Origin: Chelydra serpentina
Lineage: Eukaryota; Chordata; Testudines; Chelydridae
Reading direction: 5' to 3'
Length of the DNA stretch: 64,000 nucleotides
NCBI GenBank assembly: GCA_037349315.1
Contig: JBAIAC010000033.1
Location: forward strand, 13,472,001-13,536,000
Shown here: piece by piece, positions 45,541-57,450 of the stretch
How the letters are laid out: the number at the start of each line of letters is the position of its first letter
How positions within the stretch are numbered: position 1 is the stretch's first letter
Notes under the pieces: generated by a model
Databases searched by the model: none
What the model saw: only the letters and a program-made list of their open reading frames with translations
Told to the model about the DNA's origin: nothing
Translations under genes and position numbers: made by a program

Positions 45541-47920
45541 ATAGATGGGAGAATACAAGGAAACAATGAGACAATATTAGACATTAAGGTTAAGGTGATT
45601 TTTTTGGGGAGGAAGAATTCGCCATATTTGTAAGTATAAAATAGAAGACTGCTAGTTACAAAACTGAACTACAAAAGAGGTTTAGGGATGATAGACAGTA
45701 AGATGAACAGGAGCACATAGCTGCCTGTTTTATTAAGATGTATAAACAGGTATTTTGGCCAGAAAATTTTTCTCTCACCACTGCATTGATAATTTCATTG
45801 CTGAAGCACTGCATGTAGTACTGGGTTCTGTACTGGAAATAAAAATCAGTAAAGCTAGAGGGAATCCAAAATAGTTAAGAAAATTAAAACTGCTGGAGAT
45901 GATTTTAAGAGAACTGGATTTCTGTAGTGTATAGAAGGAATGTGCCATATTGGTCTGTAAGTAGCTGCAAAGAATCTAGCATAACTAGATGTAAAAGAAA
46001 GGCAGCTACTACTACAACACTCAGCAGTCATGACTACCAGTTATTAGTGTGAGTTTATAATTAATCTTTTCATGTTGCCCTACCTATCATGCACTTTTCA
46101 TTCTATTGTAGTCCGGCATACTCAGTAATTTCGCATACCTCTGACCATTTCAAGTGTGTTAAGCGGGATTCAGCGCCATCAGATTTGGCCCATCCACCCT
46201 TCGATACATGAAGACCGTGAGGCAGACAGGCCAAACTTTGAGTGATGCCGTGACCTTGTGTGCATGCCACTTGGTTTGAGGGCTCTTCAGCTGGAACAGA
46301 GGTTTGGGAGTTCAAAGTGGGACAGCCCCTGAGGAAAAGATTTGGGAATACTTGATTTAACAATGCTAGGACAACAGAGACCTAATTCAACAAGACCCAT
46401 AGTCCAGCTGTAATACCCTAGAAGACTATTGTCCAGTTGGATGAGGCAGAGTCAAAGGCATGAATAAAAATCCAGTGACAATATAGTCTTGTGCTAAAGG
46501 TAGATTTTCAGTTCAATATAGAGCATATATTTCAGCTTCCCAATGTAAGCTACCATATCCTTATGCACATTTTTCTTTCCCTTTAACCTGAGGCATTGAT
46601 CCTTATTTACAAAACTGACTTGACATGGATTAATGTTTTACAGGCTGCACAGTTCATTAGCTGGCAGTTGTAAAATACAATACAAAATGGAGTAAGCAAC
46701 AAAAGCAGAACAAACAATAATGCCCTAGACCCCTATGCTGTGGATTAATTCTAGCTGTCAGGTGCTCTAACACAGTGCCAAACTCTGTTCGGCATTCTCC
46801 AAATTCAGCTGTCCTTTGAACTTCTATTTATTGATCAGCACTGAGGTCACACTGGTTTGAAAATTGCACTTTTATAATAAGAATTAGGCTTCATGTGATA
46901 CTTGGCTCCTAGACGATATAACTTTACCTTTCACCATTTGACTAACCAATGTAGACTCTCACTTTAGTAAACTGAATTGAGGCTTTACATTTACATTTCC
47001 TTTCCTGGCTTCCTTATTTCAAGGGATATTGAACTAACAACTTTTACACTAGGAAAAAAAGTACATTTCATGCTACCACACAACTAGATGCTGCTTCTGA
47101 CTTGTCCCTTTGAAATGTGAGCTATAAAGGTTTGGCTGAAAATTAAAAACTTTTAAATAAGATTACAAAAGGATAAAAGCCTATTGCTTTGTTTAAAAAC
47201 TAACAACTAACACTAATACAATCTGAAACTGAAATTTTCTCTTTTTGATGTGCAGAAATCAAAAGTCTAAACCCCTATTTTTACACACTTGATACTTCTT
47301 CAAAACATTTCATTTTAAGCAGAAGTTTTTCTAAGAATTTTGTCCATGGGTGAATTACTCTGAAATGTTTTAACAAACTCGAATAATTTTTGAGTTATAC
47401 AAGTGAAAAAAACAAAATAAAATACAAATCTATCCATTTATAAAAGTCAAAACACTTTTGGGCTCACAAAACTCCAAGAAATGGTTAGTTTGTAAACGTC
47501 ATACTTGCTACAGAGTTAGCCCTCAAGGCAGATGCGTGCATTTTGTATACTTGAAGAAATGTTGTTTCCAGCTTTTACCTCATGCGTTCCCAATGGACAA
47601 ACTCAGCTGCTTCTTCAGATGAAAGAAAGAAAGAGAGAGGGCTTCCCTAATGGTTATTCCCTTATTTCTTTTTCCCCTTTCTTTTGTATCCTCTGCCTCT
47701 TAGCACTTCTCCTATCTCATTCTGCCTTGTCCCAGCTGGGTGGAAGCACTGCTTATACAACCCATAACACTTGAGCTCCTTCTAGCTATAACATGCACAG
47801 ACAGTGGAGAGGAACATCATACCAGTCTGAGAAAATTGAATGATCCCAGCAGTACAGGGGCTGAGAAGCATTCTCACACTGCAGGACTTTCTGGCAATTT
47901 GTCAGGACTATAAGGGTATG
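45541..47920. other. Upstream intergenic, no gene recognised
   Basis: AT-rich. About 46.1-46.38 kb is GC-richer and may be an unclassified old repeat. No conserved coding exon seen. Confidence 0.45.
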
Positions 47921-47923
47921 TCA

Positions 47924-48174
47924 TGGTACGGATGCTATACTGGTATAGCTACCTCACCATAGCTGTGCCGGCATCACCCCGTAGAGGCAGTGTCCTACAG
48001 CGATGGAAAAACGTATCTGAACAATGGTAGCGACAACAACGGAAGCATTCTTCCATCAACATAGCTGTGTCTACACTGGGGGATAGGTTGGCGTAGCGAT
48101 GTTGGTAAGGGGCTTGGTTTTTTCACACCGCCAACCAACATAGCTATGTCAACTTCACTTTTAGGCATAGACCA
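47924..48174. mobile_element. Harbinger-like MITE
   Basis: Left end GGGTATGTCATGGTACGG after TAA (47921-47923), internal 'acatagctgtgtctacactg' and 'caacatagctatgtc'. The right end is eroded to 'ggcatagacca'. Confidence 0.55.
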
Positions 48175-48247
48175 ACTTTACCCGTTGGCAAGTGAAATGA
48201 CTGAAAAGAGGGATGAGAATGTAGGACAGCTGAGATACAAGATCTTG

Positions 48248-49140
48248 GGTGCATCTTCACAAGAAAAAAAGGTGTGTTCTTACCTCATGTTAGCTAACAC
48301 AGGGTAACTAGCTTGAGCCAAAAATCTTAGCAGTTTGTAGTTTACACACAAGTAAGAAGGTCAAGTTGAAGGCTATGGGTATGGCTACATTGCAAGGTAA
48401 GTCCAGGGTTAATGGGACTCGAGTCACCTGGGTTTGAGTGCCTACGCTGTATTTGAACCCTATGCTAACACACTTCTAATCTGTGCTTGAACCTAAGGCT
48501 CTACAGTGCACAGACCCAACTCAAAGTAACCATATCCCAGAGTCCCTAGTGCCCCCACCCCCAGAAACGTGACCATGGTGCACTGTGGGAAAACTTCATT
48601 GCTCACCCTGCACATTACAGCTCGCTTTGCAAAGTTTTAATTGGTTTGCTATCCATTGCAAATCTAGGAGGCTCTCTGATAGTGTACTTGCAGATTGGTG
48701 ATCAGAAACAGAATAGGTTAACACTGACCTGAGTTGCTGCTGTTTACTGGGAGGGAGAAAGATGGCGGCTATCATTTTCAACAGAGTGGACTGCAGATTG
48801 TTGGGATAGAGAGGCCTAAGGAAGTTGTCCCCTGGAATTGTGGGATACTTGCTGATGAGTTCCGAGACTTGAGTCAGCTGGGGCCGCAGCTACACTGCAC
48901 AACTATGGGGATGGGTTTGATCCCTGTGTTAGCGCAATTGCAGTATAGACGCAAGGGGGGTTAACCTTGAGCCTGGGCTTACGGTGCAGTGTAGACCTAC
49001 CCTATGAGGTAGCCTAGGGTTTACTTTGACCTCTAACTTGTGTGAGGGCCACAAACTGACTTCTCTTCCCTAAGATTTTACCTCATGTTAGTTAACTTGA
49101 GTTAAGAACACACCTTGTTTCCTAGCAAAGACAGCTCCCT
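48248..49140. mobile_element. DNA transposon MITE, host of a nested element
   Basis: The left arm 'aaggtgtgttcttacctcat' is inverted in the right arm 'gagttaagaacacacctt'. Outer ends are a looser match (GGGTGCATCTTCAC and, complemented, GGGAGCTGTCTTTGC). It is split by the 626-bp element at 48377-49002. Confidence 0.65.
48377..49002. mobile_element. Harbinger-like element nested in another MITE
   Basis: The ends GGGTATGGCTACATTGCA and TGCAGTGTAGACCTACCC are flanked by TAT on both sides (48374-48376 and 49003-49005). No transposase frame. Confidence 0.75.
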
Positions 49141-50735
49141 TTGTCATTTGATGTGCCACATAAGGCTGTATATGCATGTGGAAGCCAAGGGAAAGGTGTG
49201 GGCAAAGCTATTGTTAATTCACTTCTGTAACCTTGGGATTCTGGGCTGGCTGTGGTCCAAGAGATCCTGCATAATTTAGGCAGGCCAAATGCTGTAACTT
49301 TGAGCTGCCCAGTTTGGCTATAGAGTTCTGCACTATATAAGACCCTGCCCTTGGCAGCCCATTCCTAGAATGCCCAACCCATTCCTAGAATACCCCTTGC
49401 ACTGAGGTTTGCCAAAGGCAAGAGCAGAGGGAACAATTCTGCCAAGGAGTAACTCCCTAGATGCTAATAGAGTTTTGTCAGTGTAAAACAGACAGGAGAT
49501 CGGAATCACATGCTTAGTTGTCTCTATGCTTGTAACAGTGCTGCAGAACATGGATACTGCATATTTACACACAGATGGACTCATGTTAAATAAATGTAAA
49601 TTATAACTACAGGTTTAAAAGTATTCCTGCTCCAGTGAAGATGTAAAATAAAATTTCAGCGATGTAACCAGAAATGCTGGTTCTTTTCCTGAGCTGTCAT
49701 TAAAATTCAATGTGTCCTATGCAGGTGGCCACTAGTGTCACAATGAAGATGTGGGTGGTCTGACCTAGTGGTCAAAGCAGGAGTTGGGCCGGGTTAGATA
49801 TCAGGAGGTCAGAGTCTGAAACAGGCCGGGGGCAAAACTGAGAGGTGTCAAGTCACCAGGAGATTAGAAGCAGGAGACAAAATTGAGAGCTTACCATGGA
49901 TTGATAACCAGAGTCGGGCCAGGTCAGGGTACCATGAAGTCAAGCCATGGGAGCAGGAAGCACAAGGCACACATTCCAGAGCAAGATGGATTCTACTTGC
50001 ATAGTCAACTTCTTGTTCCTGTACTGTGTTTAAGTAGGTTGTGGACCAGTCAGGGCTGTCAGTGGTCTGCTGATCAGCTCCCAGGACTGGGATCCTCTGG
50101 CTGAGTTTGGCTCCTATTCTGTCAAAACTTTGCAGACTGGAATCTGCTAGCTCCAATGAGCCCTGTGGACCAGGGTTCAAGACCCGTTGTCCCAGATAAC
50201 TAGACACCTCAGGAAGTAAGTCCATATTACAAAAGCAAAATAATGCAAACAGTTTAACCCTGCGCCCCTAAATGAGTGAAACTGCTACAATAAAATAGTG
50301 ATTGAATGTGAAAAAAGTGACTTTATTTGTTATTACACTTGGCATGCAGTAGATGCAAAATCTGAAAACTAAAGCGTGTACTTCCCATGTCGAAGAAAGG
50401 TACCTGTGCACAGAGGAGAAGTGGAAGCACATAATTCCATACTGCAATTCATCTGCCATTCCTCCAAAATAAACAATTTCATAGAAAATTAATGAGATAA
50501 AGCTACTGTATGTATTTATTTAGATGACTGGGGGCCCCTACTGGTTTATGTGTGTATATAGTAAACATTATATTTGCAGCAGCTGTGTGTCTGATATAAT
50601 ATTGTTTGAAGGCTTCAGCATATAATTACAACTAATCTCTTCCCCCCACACACACATCCCCCCATCCCGTATCTATAAAGAAGGTAACATTACACTGAAG
50701 TACAGACGAAAAATAACAGTTTATACATTTAACTC
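49141..50735. other. Upstream intergenic, no gene; possible old repeat
   Basis: About 49.74-50.22 kb has repetitive phrases ('gggccgggttagatatcagg', 'gtcgggccaggtcagggtac') and may be an unclassified repeat. A 19-bp near-tandem repeat 'cccattcctagaatgccc' lies at about 49359-49397. No exon seen. Confidence 0.35.
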
Positions 50736-50738
50736 TAA

Positions 50739-51034
50739 GGGTACGTCTATACTTACGCGTCCTGTCGGAGGCGCGGGATCGATCTTCTGGGTTCGATTTA
50801 TCACGTCTTGTCTAGACGCGATAAATCGAACCAGGAAGTGCTCCGCCGTCGACGCTGGTAATCCAGCTCGACGAACGGAGTAGGCGGAGTCGACGGGGGA
50901 GCCTGCGCGCCGCGTGTGGACCCCGGGTAAGTGCTTTTTCATTCGAACTAAGATAGTTCAACTTCAGCTACGTTATTCACGTAGCTGAAGTTGCGTATCT
51001 TAGTTCGAATTATGGGGTTAGTGTAGACCAGCCC
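50739..51034. mobile_element. Harbinger-like MITE with two internal hairpins, complete
   Basis: Ends GGGTACGTCTATACT and AGTGTAGACCAGCCC, flanked by TAA at 50736-50738 and 51035-51037. Hairpin one is at about 50790-50832 (arms 'ggttcgatttatc', 'gataaatcgaacc'). Hairpin two is at about 50942-51009 (arms 'ttcgaactaagata', 'tatcttagttcgaa', with 'acttcagctacgt' inside). CpG-rich core. Complete relative of the truncated copy at 14.3 kb. Confidence 0.85.
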
Positions 51035-51251
51035 TAAATTACAACAGTGTCCTGCATATCTTACTTGGGCAAATCTATGAAAACAATGGGCGTTTTGCCC
51101 AAGAAAAGACTGAAGGATCCCAATCTTGATTAAAGGTATTGGTCCAGCAGGGCTGCCGAGCATGTTCATACTAAATTATTGGCAATCAGCAGACTCTGCT
51201 CGTCTGAAGTGATGTAATTCCCTTCTTTACATCTTCCCTAAAATTCCCTAA

Positions 51252-51886
51252 AGGTTATGTCTGCACTACCAGTTATGTCGGTATAACTTATGTTGCTCAG
51301 GGGTCTGAAAAAAATGCACTTTCACCCCTGTTCAAGGGTAACACACATGACTTATCGGTGTCCCCCAGAAGGGGCAGGACTTCGGGCGAAAGGGGCAGGG
51401 CTGGGGGTCAGCCTCCCCCAGTCAGTCCATCTGAGCTACCTGGCCTGCGCTGCCCAGGGTTCTGACGGCGATTTAAAAGGCCCTGAGGCTCCAGCCGGGA
51501 GCCCCAAGCCCTTTTAAATCGCCGGGCCCCGGGGCAACTGCCCCTTTTACCCTCGCCGACGGGGTGGAGGGGGGCAAAAGGGGCAGCGATGTTAAAGCAT
51601 AGTCACGGCAGTGCTTTAACATCAGCTACATACAGGCCGGTACTGGGGGCCACTTCTTACCGCTACACCGTACCGGCCCACTTTCACCCCTGCCCTTGAG
51701 AGACATAAGTTACACCAACATAAGTGCTGGTGTGGACAACTACCACCACTTGTTGGGGGTGGTTTAATTATGTCAACGGGAGATCTGTCTCCTGTTGGCA
51801 TAGAGTGGCTATACAAGAGATTTTACTGGGGCACAACTGCATTGGTACAGCTGTGCCACTGTAAGCTCTCTAGTGTAGACATAGCC
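51252..51886. mobile_element. Harbinger-like MITE carrying an insertion
   Basis: Left end AGGTTATGTCTGCACT after TAA, right end AGTGTAGACATAGCC before TAT. The palindromic middle ('gttatgtcggtataactta' and 'gacataagttacaccaacat') is interrupted at about 51310-51690. The GC-rich inserted segment is bordered by the direct repeat 'cactttcacccctg'. Confidence 0.65.
51310..51690. mobile_element. GC-rich insertion inside a MITE
   Basis: Contains an inverted pair 'gcgatttaaaagg' and 'cccttttaaatcgc', and 'gatgttaaagca' with 'tgctttaacatc'. It is bounded by copies of 'cactttcacccctg'. The family is not certain; hAT-like ends are possible. Confidence 0.4.
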
Positions 51887-52370
51887 TATCTCTGTTGAGC
51901 AAATTAGGCCAATGCTCAGTATGTTAGGAAATCTCACTTTAAGTGTCCAAGACAGCACTCAGATTTGTTGTTTTTGTATTCCTTTTAGTCCTGTGGGTTT
52001 AATACTAATATATGGAGTTAATTGCCTATTAACACAAGGTAGTTAACAAATTTTTAAAGGGTAGACTGGACACTCCCCAGATGTTTGTGATTTACCAGAG
52101 CGATAAGCCTATGTTGGATATGTTTTGCCCAAAATATATATTGTTACTCAATTTGATGAAATTCACAATTGATGTGTTTGAAGAAATGATATTGACAGTA
52201 TTGCTTGAGTCATCATGGTAAACACAGAGTAGTTTACGTAAAGAGGGAAAGCAGAGTAAATGAAATCTGAGTTACATAATGTTTTGCAATGGGTATAACT
52301 CTTTTTAATAGCTATTATGATGATTGACTATTTGTATTACACTAGCACACCAAGGCCCCAACCAATATGG

Positions 52371-52656
52371 ATTCACAGATTCCAAGACCAGAAGGAACCA
52401 TTGTGATCATCTAGCCTGAACTTCTGTATAACACAGGTCATAGAACTGCCTCAAAATAATTTTTAGGGTATATCGTTATGAATTATTTCCATCTGAATTT
52501 GTTTAGCTTCAACATCCAGTCATTGGCTCGTGTTATACCTTTCTCTGCTAGATTGAAGACACCATTATTAAATATTTGTTCCCCATGTAGATATTTATAG
52601 ACTGCAGTAAAGTCACCCTGAACCTTCTCTTTGTTAATCTAATATCAGACAGTCCC
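52371..52656 (-). repeat. CR1 LINE 3' remnant
   Basis: 'cattgtgatcatctagcctg', 'cttcaacatccagtcattgg' and 'gttccccatgtagatattta' are in the order of a turtle CR1 subfamily read from its 3' end. An internal segment is deleted compared with the family as I know it. Confidence 0.7.
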
Positions 52657-53309
52657 TTCCTGACTTCAACAGGCAAGAAACAAAGGGAGGACGTAATATG
52701 AAATTTGCTTTACTAGAATCTATAATTTTCCCCCTGTAAGTTTGTAATGCACTCAGGTAACACTATCAGAGGCCTCCTGTGGATAATTTCACAATAAAGA
52801 CAGTGATCCTGCAAACACATACAGATGGGTTTAAAGTTAAACATGTACATATTTGCGCATTTGGGGCCTAAATCCTCAAGACTGACAAGCAAAGATTGCA
52901 GTCCAGTTGATGAAATATCTTCTTTATATTTCAGAGTATTGAATTCAAACCTCTTTTGGTTTCTTAGATTATATATCATAGGTCAGGGATCATGATCTTC
53001 ACATTTTAGGATATGTATTCAACTTGACCTAAATCCATTATACCAGTAGTAGCCAGCACATGGGTGCATAAATAATGATGTTTTTGCAGCTTATAAGTGT
53101 ACCTTATCACTACGATAATACAAATAAATGATATCACCTGTTTGGGGAGAAAAACAGAGTGCACTAAAATTTGGCCCAGTATATTTCTATTCTATTTGGA
53201 GCAATATGGACGCCTTCCTAGATTAACCAGAGAGACTTTGGGTCAGATTTTAAATGTGTTTAGGTATTTAAAGATGCAAATAGGTTAATTGTAAGATTTT
53301 TGATAGTGC
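52657..53309. other. Upstream intergenic, no gene recognised
   Basis: AT-rich; a 'gatcctgcaaacac' relic near 52805. Nothing supportable. Confidence 0.5.
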
Positions 53310-53706
53310 CTCCCCCCTCACGGGGCTCCAGAGCCAGGGCTCCAGCCCAAGCCCAAATGTCTACATCACAATTAAACAGCCCTTTAGCCCGACCCCAGTG
53401 AGCCCAAGCCAGCTGACGTGGGCCAGCTGCAGGTTTTTATTATGGAAACACACCCTTAGACACTTAGACATCTAGGGCCTAGTCTACACTTAAAATTTAG
53501 AGTGACATAGCTACATTGCTCACCTAACCCTTGGGGTAGACACAGCTAGATCAATGGAAGCACGCATCCCTCAACCTACGACCACTCAGGAAGTGGACAA
53601 AACACCCCCTCCTGTTACTGTAGGAAGTGTCTAAACTGTGACACTACAGTGGAATAGCTACAACACCGTTGCTGTGCCGCTGTAGTGCCATGTCTTAGAC
53701 ATAGCT
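53310..53706. mobile_element. Two adjacent Harbinger-like MITEs
   Basis: The first, about 53310-53457, is GC-rich ('gggctccagcccaagcccaa', 'gggccagctgcaggttttta') with eroded ends. The second, 53475-53706, starts GGGCCTAGTCTACACTTA, ends CTTAGACATAGCT before TAA, and has 'gtggaatagctacaacacc' near the right. Confidence 0.55.
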
Positions 53707-53765
53707 TAAGTCTCATTGACTTTCATAGAGACAGGCTCCTAAGGCCCAGATCCTCAAAAGTATTT

Positions 53766-53963
53766 AAAGGTATGCCTACTCAGCATTTTGGAGCCCACAG
53801 GAGCGAGACTTCCAGCCCGAGTCGACAGACTCAGATTAGCAGGGTTTGTGCTAGTGCTCTAAAAATAGCTGTGTAGACAGCACCTTGAAGTTGTAGCATA
53901 GGTCTGCTGACCCAGGCTGGAAGGCTTGCTTCCACAGGCTCCAAAATGCTGTGTAGACACCCA
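53766..53963. mobile_element. Harbinger-like MITE with long inverted repeats
   Basis: The left arm has 'cagcattttggagccca' and the right arm its complement 'ggctccaaaatgctg'; the ends are AGGTATGCCTACTC and TGTGTAGACACCC. Next to TAA on the left. Confidence 0.65.
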
Positions 53964-54131
53964 AAGTTCCTAATTCCCATTTGAAAATAGGACTTAGGCT
54001 CCTAGGTCACTTTGGAAAATTTTGCCTTAGGTTTCTAAATCCCTAAGGGACAGATTTTAAAGCTATCTACTGGGATTTTCAAAAATGTCTCACACCTAAT
54101 TCCCGTGCAGTTCCCACAAGACACCTGTCCA

Positions 54132-55270
54132 AGGGTGACCATACATCCCATTTTGGCTGGGACACTCCCGTTTTTAAGCCCCGTCCTGGCCGTCCCAAAT
54201 TATTTTGGCCAAAATGGGCATTTTTCCCATCTGCTCTTGCCAACTTGATCAGTTGGCTAGAGCAGATGGGAAACAGTCAGTGGACAAATGCCCACTTTTG
54301 TCAAAAAAGTGGGGTGCGGTGCAGAAGAACATGGGGTGGGAGTGAGTGGCGATGCCAGCCCTGCACAGGGCGGGAGGCAGTGCTCCGGTGATAGTGGGGA
54401 GGCAGGGCTCGGGTGAGCGGGGACCCCACCCTCACATGGGGGTGGAAGGGCTCACGTGAGTGGCTCGGGCCTGCCCCACGCAGTGTGGGGGAGGTTTCAG
54501 GCAGGGCCGACTCTAGGCACCAGCAAACCAAGCACATGCTTGGGGCAGCACATTTTCAGGGGCAGCATTCTGGCCATCCTTTTTTTTTTTTTTTTTTTGC
54601 TGGGGGTGGCAAAAGGACTGAGACACTCGGTCTCGGGGCTACCCCGCAGGGCACACAGAGCAGCCACCCCCCAGCACCACAGCTGGGGCTGGGTGAAGCG
54701 CCCGAGCCGCTCAGGGACTGCGGCAGGGTGACCAGGAGCAGCAGCAGCAGCGGGGCCATAGAGGGGACCGGTGCCTGGGGTGCTGCCGTGCGGGGCCTGC
54801 GTCCCGCTCTCCGGGGCTCCTCTCCCTCTGGGGCTGTCATGCCCTGGCTCCTCAACCCTTCTGGGGCGGTCCCCCTGGCTCTGCCCTCCCGGGTCCCGGC
54901 CAGTCCTGGAGGCGGGAACCCCGGCTGGAGGGACCCTGGGCTGAGGCATGGCCCGGGAGCCCCGCTGCTTACCCCGACCCTGCCAGCACCGGACAGGCTG
55001 GAGGTGAGGGGGGAGCAGGCAGAGTCAGCACTGGTCGGGGGAGCCCAGCGCTGGGGCGGCAGGGAGTGCGGGTGAGGAAGGGCACTGGTGGGGGGTGGGG
55101 GTGAGAGCCATGGGCTGGGGTGGCTTGGGGTGCGGGGGGGTGCCCAGGGGTGGGGTAGGGAGCAGCCCAAAATTTTTTTGCTTGGAGCAGCAAAAAAACT
55201 AGAGCCGGCCCTGGTTTCAGGCCAGCTGTACGCTATATTCCATTTTCCCTTTGGGAAATATGGTCACCCT
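54132..55270. mobile_element. hAT-like element, AGGGTGACCA family, host of a nested hAT
   Basis: Left end AGGGTGACCATACATCCCA, right end 'gggaaatatggtcaccct'. Split by the insertion at 54502-55213. Same end family as 44653-45142. Confidence 0.7.
54502..55213. mobile_element. hAT-like element, CAGGGCCGACTCTAGG ends, nested
   Basis: The left CAGGGCCGACTCTAG and right CTAGAGCCGGCCCTG are inverted repeats, flanked by the exact octamer GTTTCAGG (54494-54501 and 55214-55221). A poly(T) run lies near 54580. The GC-rich interior gives overlapping frames of 150-220 codons on both strands with no domain. Confidence 0.9.
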
Positions 55271-57106
55271 AAAATTCTGTCTGCATCATTAGACTCCTAA
55301 TATGTTTGAAAATCTGTCTCTGAATAATCTTTGAAAATGTCACTTAGGCTCTGAAGTCACATAGACACTTTAAAATTTTACTTTATGGCCAATTTTTATA
55401 ATAAAAATGTTCATGTGCCTTGGTATGAACTAAGCAACGTTTGAACTTTGTTTACATTTTATAATTTGTATTGAAGTTTTAGTCACTGAATGTGTATTTC
55501 ATTGTATTAGCAGAAAAATTAGAGCTTTCGTTGGACAAAAATATTGTTTTTAAATTCTAACAGGTGCTAGGCAAAGTTTGTACTGTAAAATCTTGGATAA
55601 AAGCACCTTCATATTTCAAAGATAGTAAATTCAAATCCTGTTATTGTATTTTATTATTTCTTATTTCTATATATGGCTTTGGAGGTTAATTCTTGCCACT
55701 TTTCTAATTTTAAAAAGAAAGGATATGCAAATCTAAAATAAACCTCATCCAAAATATTTCACAGTGCTAGCTGTAAACTAACTCTTTAAGTTTGGTATAT
55801 GTTGTATAGTTGCTTTTGCTGATGTTGTGCAATGGCACCACCTGCTGGACAAGTTCATTTTAACTGTACTGGTGCTCAGACAGGAACAAATCTCAGTAAC
55901 AATAATATAAAAGCATGGAAACACTAAATTAATTTTTTAAATGTACTGGAGACTTTTTAGCTTTTATCCATGCTATGTTTACTTTGTCTCAGTCAGCTGA
56001 GGAAGCATGATAGAAACAGAATCAGCTCTGTGGAGCCAAATTCCAAAAATTTGTAAAGTCTCATCACATTTAGGTCATGATCCTGCAAAGACTTAAATAC
56101 TTCTAAACACACTGTGAGTAGCCTTCAAGCATATGCTTAAGTCTTTTGAAGACTGAAGCTTTAAAGTTCACGCTTTTAAAGGGGTCTCAGTTATCTGTAT
56201 TTGTGTTTGACAAGTTCACCAATGTAAAGTGATATCCCAGATTTGTATTATCTACTGTAGACCTGTTTGAAGCATTGGCAGTTTCTGATAAGGAATTCAC
56301 TATTAATGCTATCATACTCAATCATATAATAAAACTGTACTAAAAGGAAGCCACATTACTAGCAATTGAGTGATTGTTCTGGCTTAGAATGAAGGAAACA
56401 AGTCCAGTAATTTCTTTGTCAAAGTAAAAAAAACTTACTGCACTACTCACACAAGTAAGGTGAGCAGAATGTGTCTCCTAAAAATTAAAGCTAGTCTTAA
56501 TTCCCTTGCAGTGTGTAACTATCAGCACACGTAAGGTCTGAGAGAACACCAGAACCTTTGCAACTTCCTGCAACCACTAAGCAAGCTAAAATAGGTTAAG
56601 TGTTAAGAAGTCTTAGCCTGCTGGAATTCTCTGCTTTCATTGATTGTTTTGGCAGACACTAAAGCCCTGATTCAGGAATGTAGCTCTGTTCAGGAATGTA
56701 CATAAGCACATGCTTAACTGGAAGCACGTGCTTAAATCCCATTGAAATCATTTTTCCAGAATAGGGATGAATTTAAGTACATACTCACTGCTTTCCTGGA
56801 TGAGAGATTAGGATATTATTTTAACATAGTGTTTGTGCTTTACTAATGCAGTGGCCGTAATTTATAACATCACTCTGGGAAGAAGAATTACAGGGAACCC
56901 CTCTCATCCTGGACTTGCTGATTGAAAATTGCGAACATCCACTTCAGGCTTCTTTTTCAGTTTCAAACTCCACAATTGTCAATTGTTTCAAGAAAGGTGT
57001 ATCAAAGCCTGACTCTTAGTCGACCAGAATCTTTCTAGCTGTTCCAAATCCTGGAATATTAAGGCCTCAATGCTATAATTGGATCAATGTGGGTAGCCCC
57101 TTGCAC
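55271..57106. other. Upstream intergenic, no gene; two old palindromic relics
   Basis: AT-rich. Relics of the 'tgatcctgcaaa' and 'ctgattcaggaa' inverted repeats with 'catatgcttaagt' and 'cacatgcttaa' motifs lie at about 56078-56160 and 56665-56770. Nothing else supportable. Confidence 0.45.
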
Positions 57107-57114
57107 CTGCATGG

Positions 57115-57442
57115 CAGTGGCGTAGCCAGGTCCGGAGCACAGGGGGAGCGGCAGTGCTATAAAAAGGCGCCTCCCCGCTCCCCCTGTACTCACCCGACGG
57201 CACTTTAAAGGCCGCTGCCGGAGCGGGGCACTTTAAAGGCCCCGCTCCGGCAGCGGGGCGGGGGTGCTTTAAAGGGCCAGCGGCTCCCCGCAGCGGCAGG
57301 AGCTGCCAGCCTTTTAAAGCACCACGCCCCCCCCACCCCCCAGCTCAGCTCCCGCAGTGCGGCTCGGGTGGCACCGTAGCGCCGCTTCTCCTCACAGGGG
57401 GAGTGGCCACACCCCCGCTCCCCACCCCTGGCTACGCTACTG
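57115..57442. mobile_element. hAT-like element, CAGTGGCGTAGCCAGG ends
   Basis: Left CAGTGGCGTAGCCAGG, right CCTGGCTACGCTACTG, flanked by the exact octamer CTGCATGG (57107-57114 and 57443-57450). 328 bp and very GC-rich, including 'aaagg' and 'cttt' palindromic units. It can be mistaken for a CpG island. Confidence 0.92.
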
Positions 57443-57450
57443 CTGCATGG

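Noticed and set aside
54413..55170. Proline- and glycine-rich frames of 150-220 codons
   Set aside because: They lie inside a nested hAT element with an exact TSD, on both strands, with no domain.
57115..57442. Second CpG island or promoter
   Set aside because: The GC-rich block is exactly bounded by hAT inverted repeats and an 8-bp target duplication.
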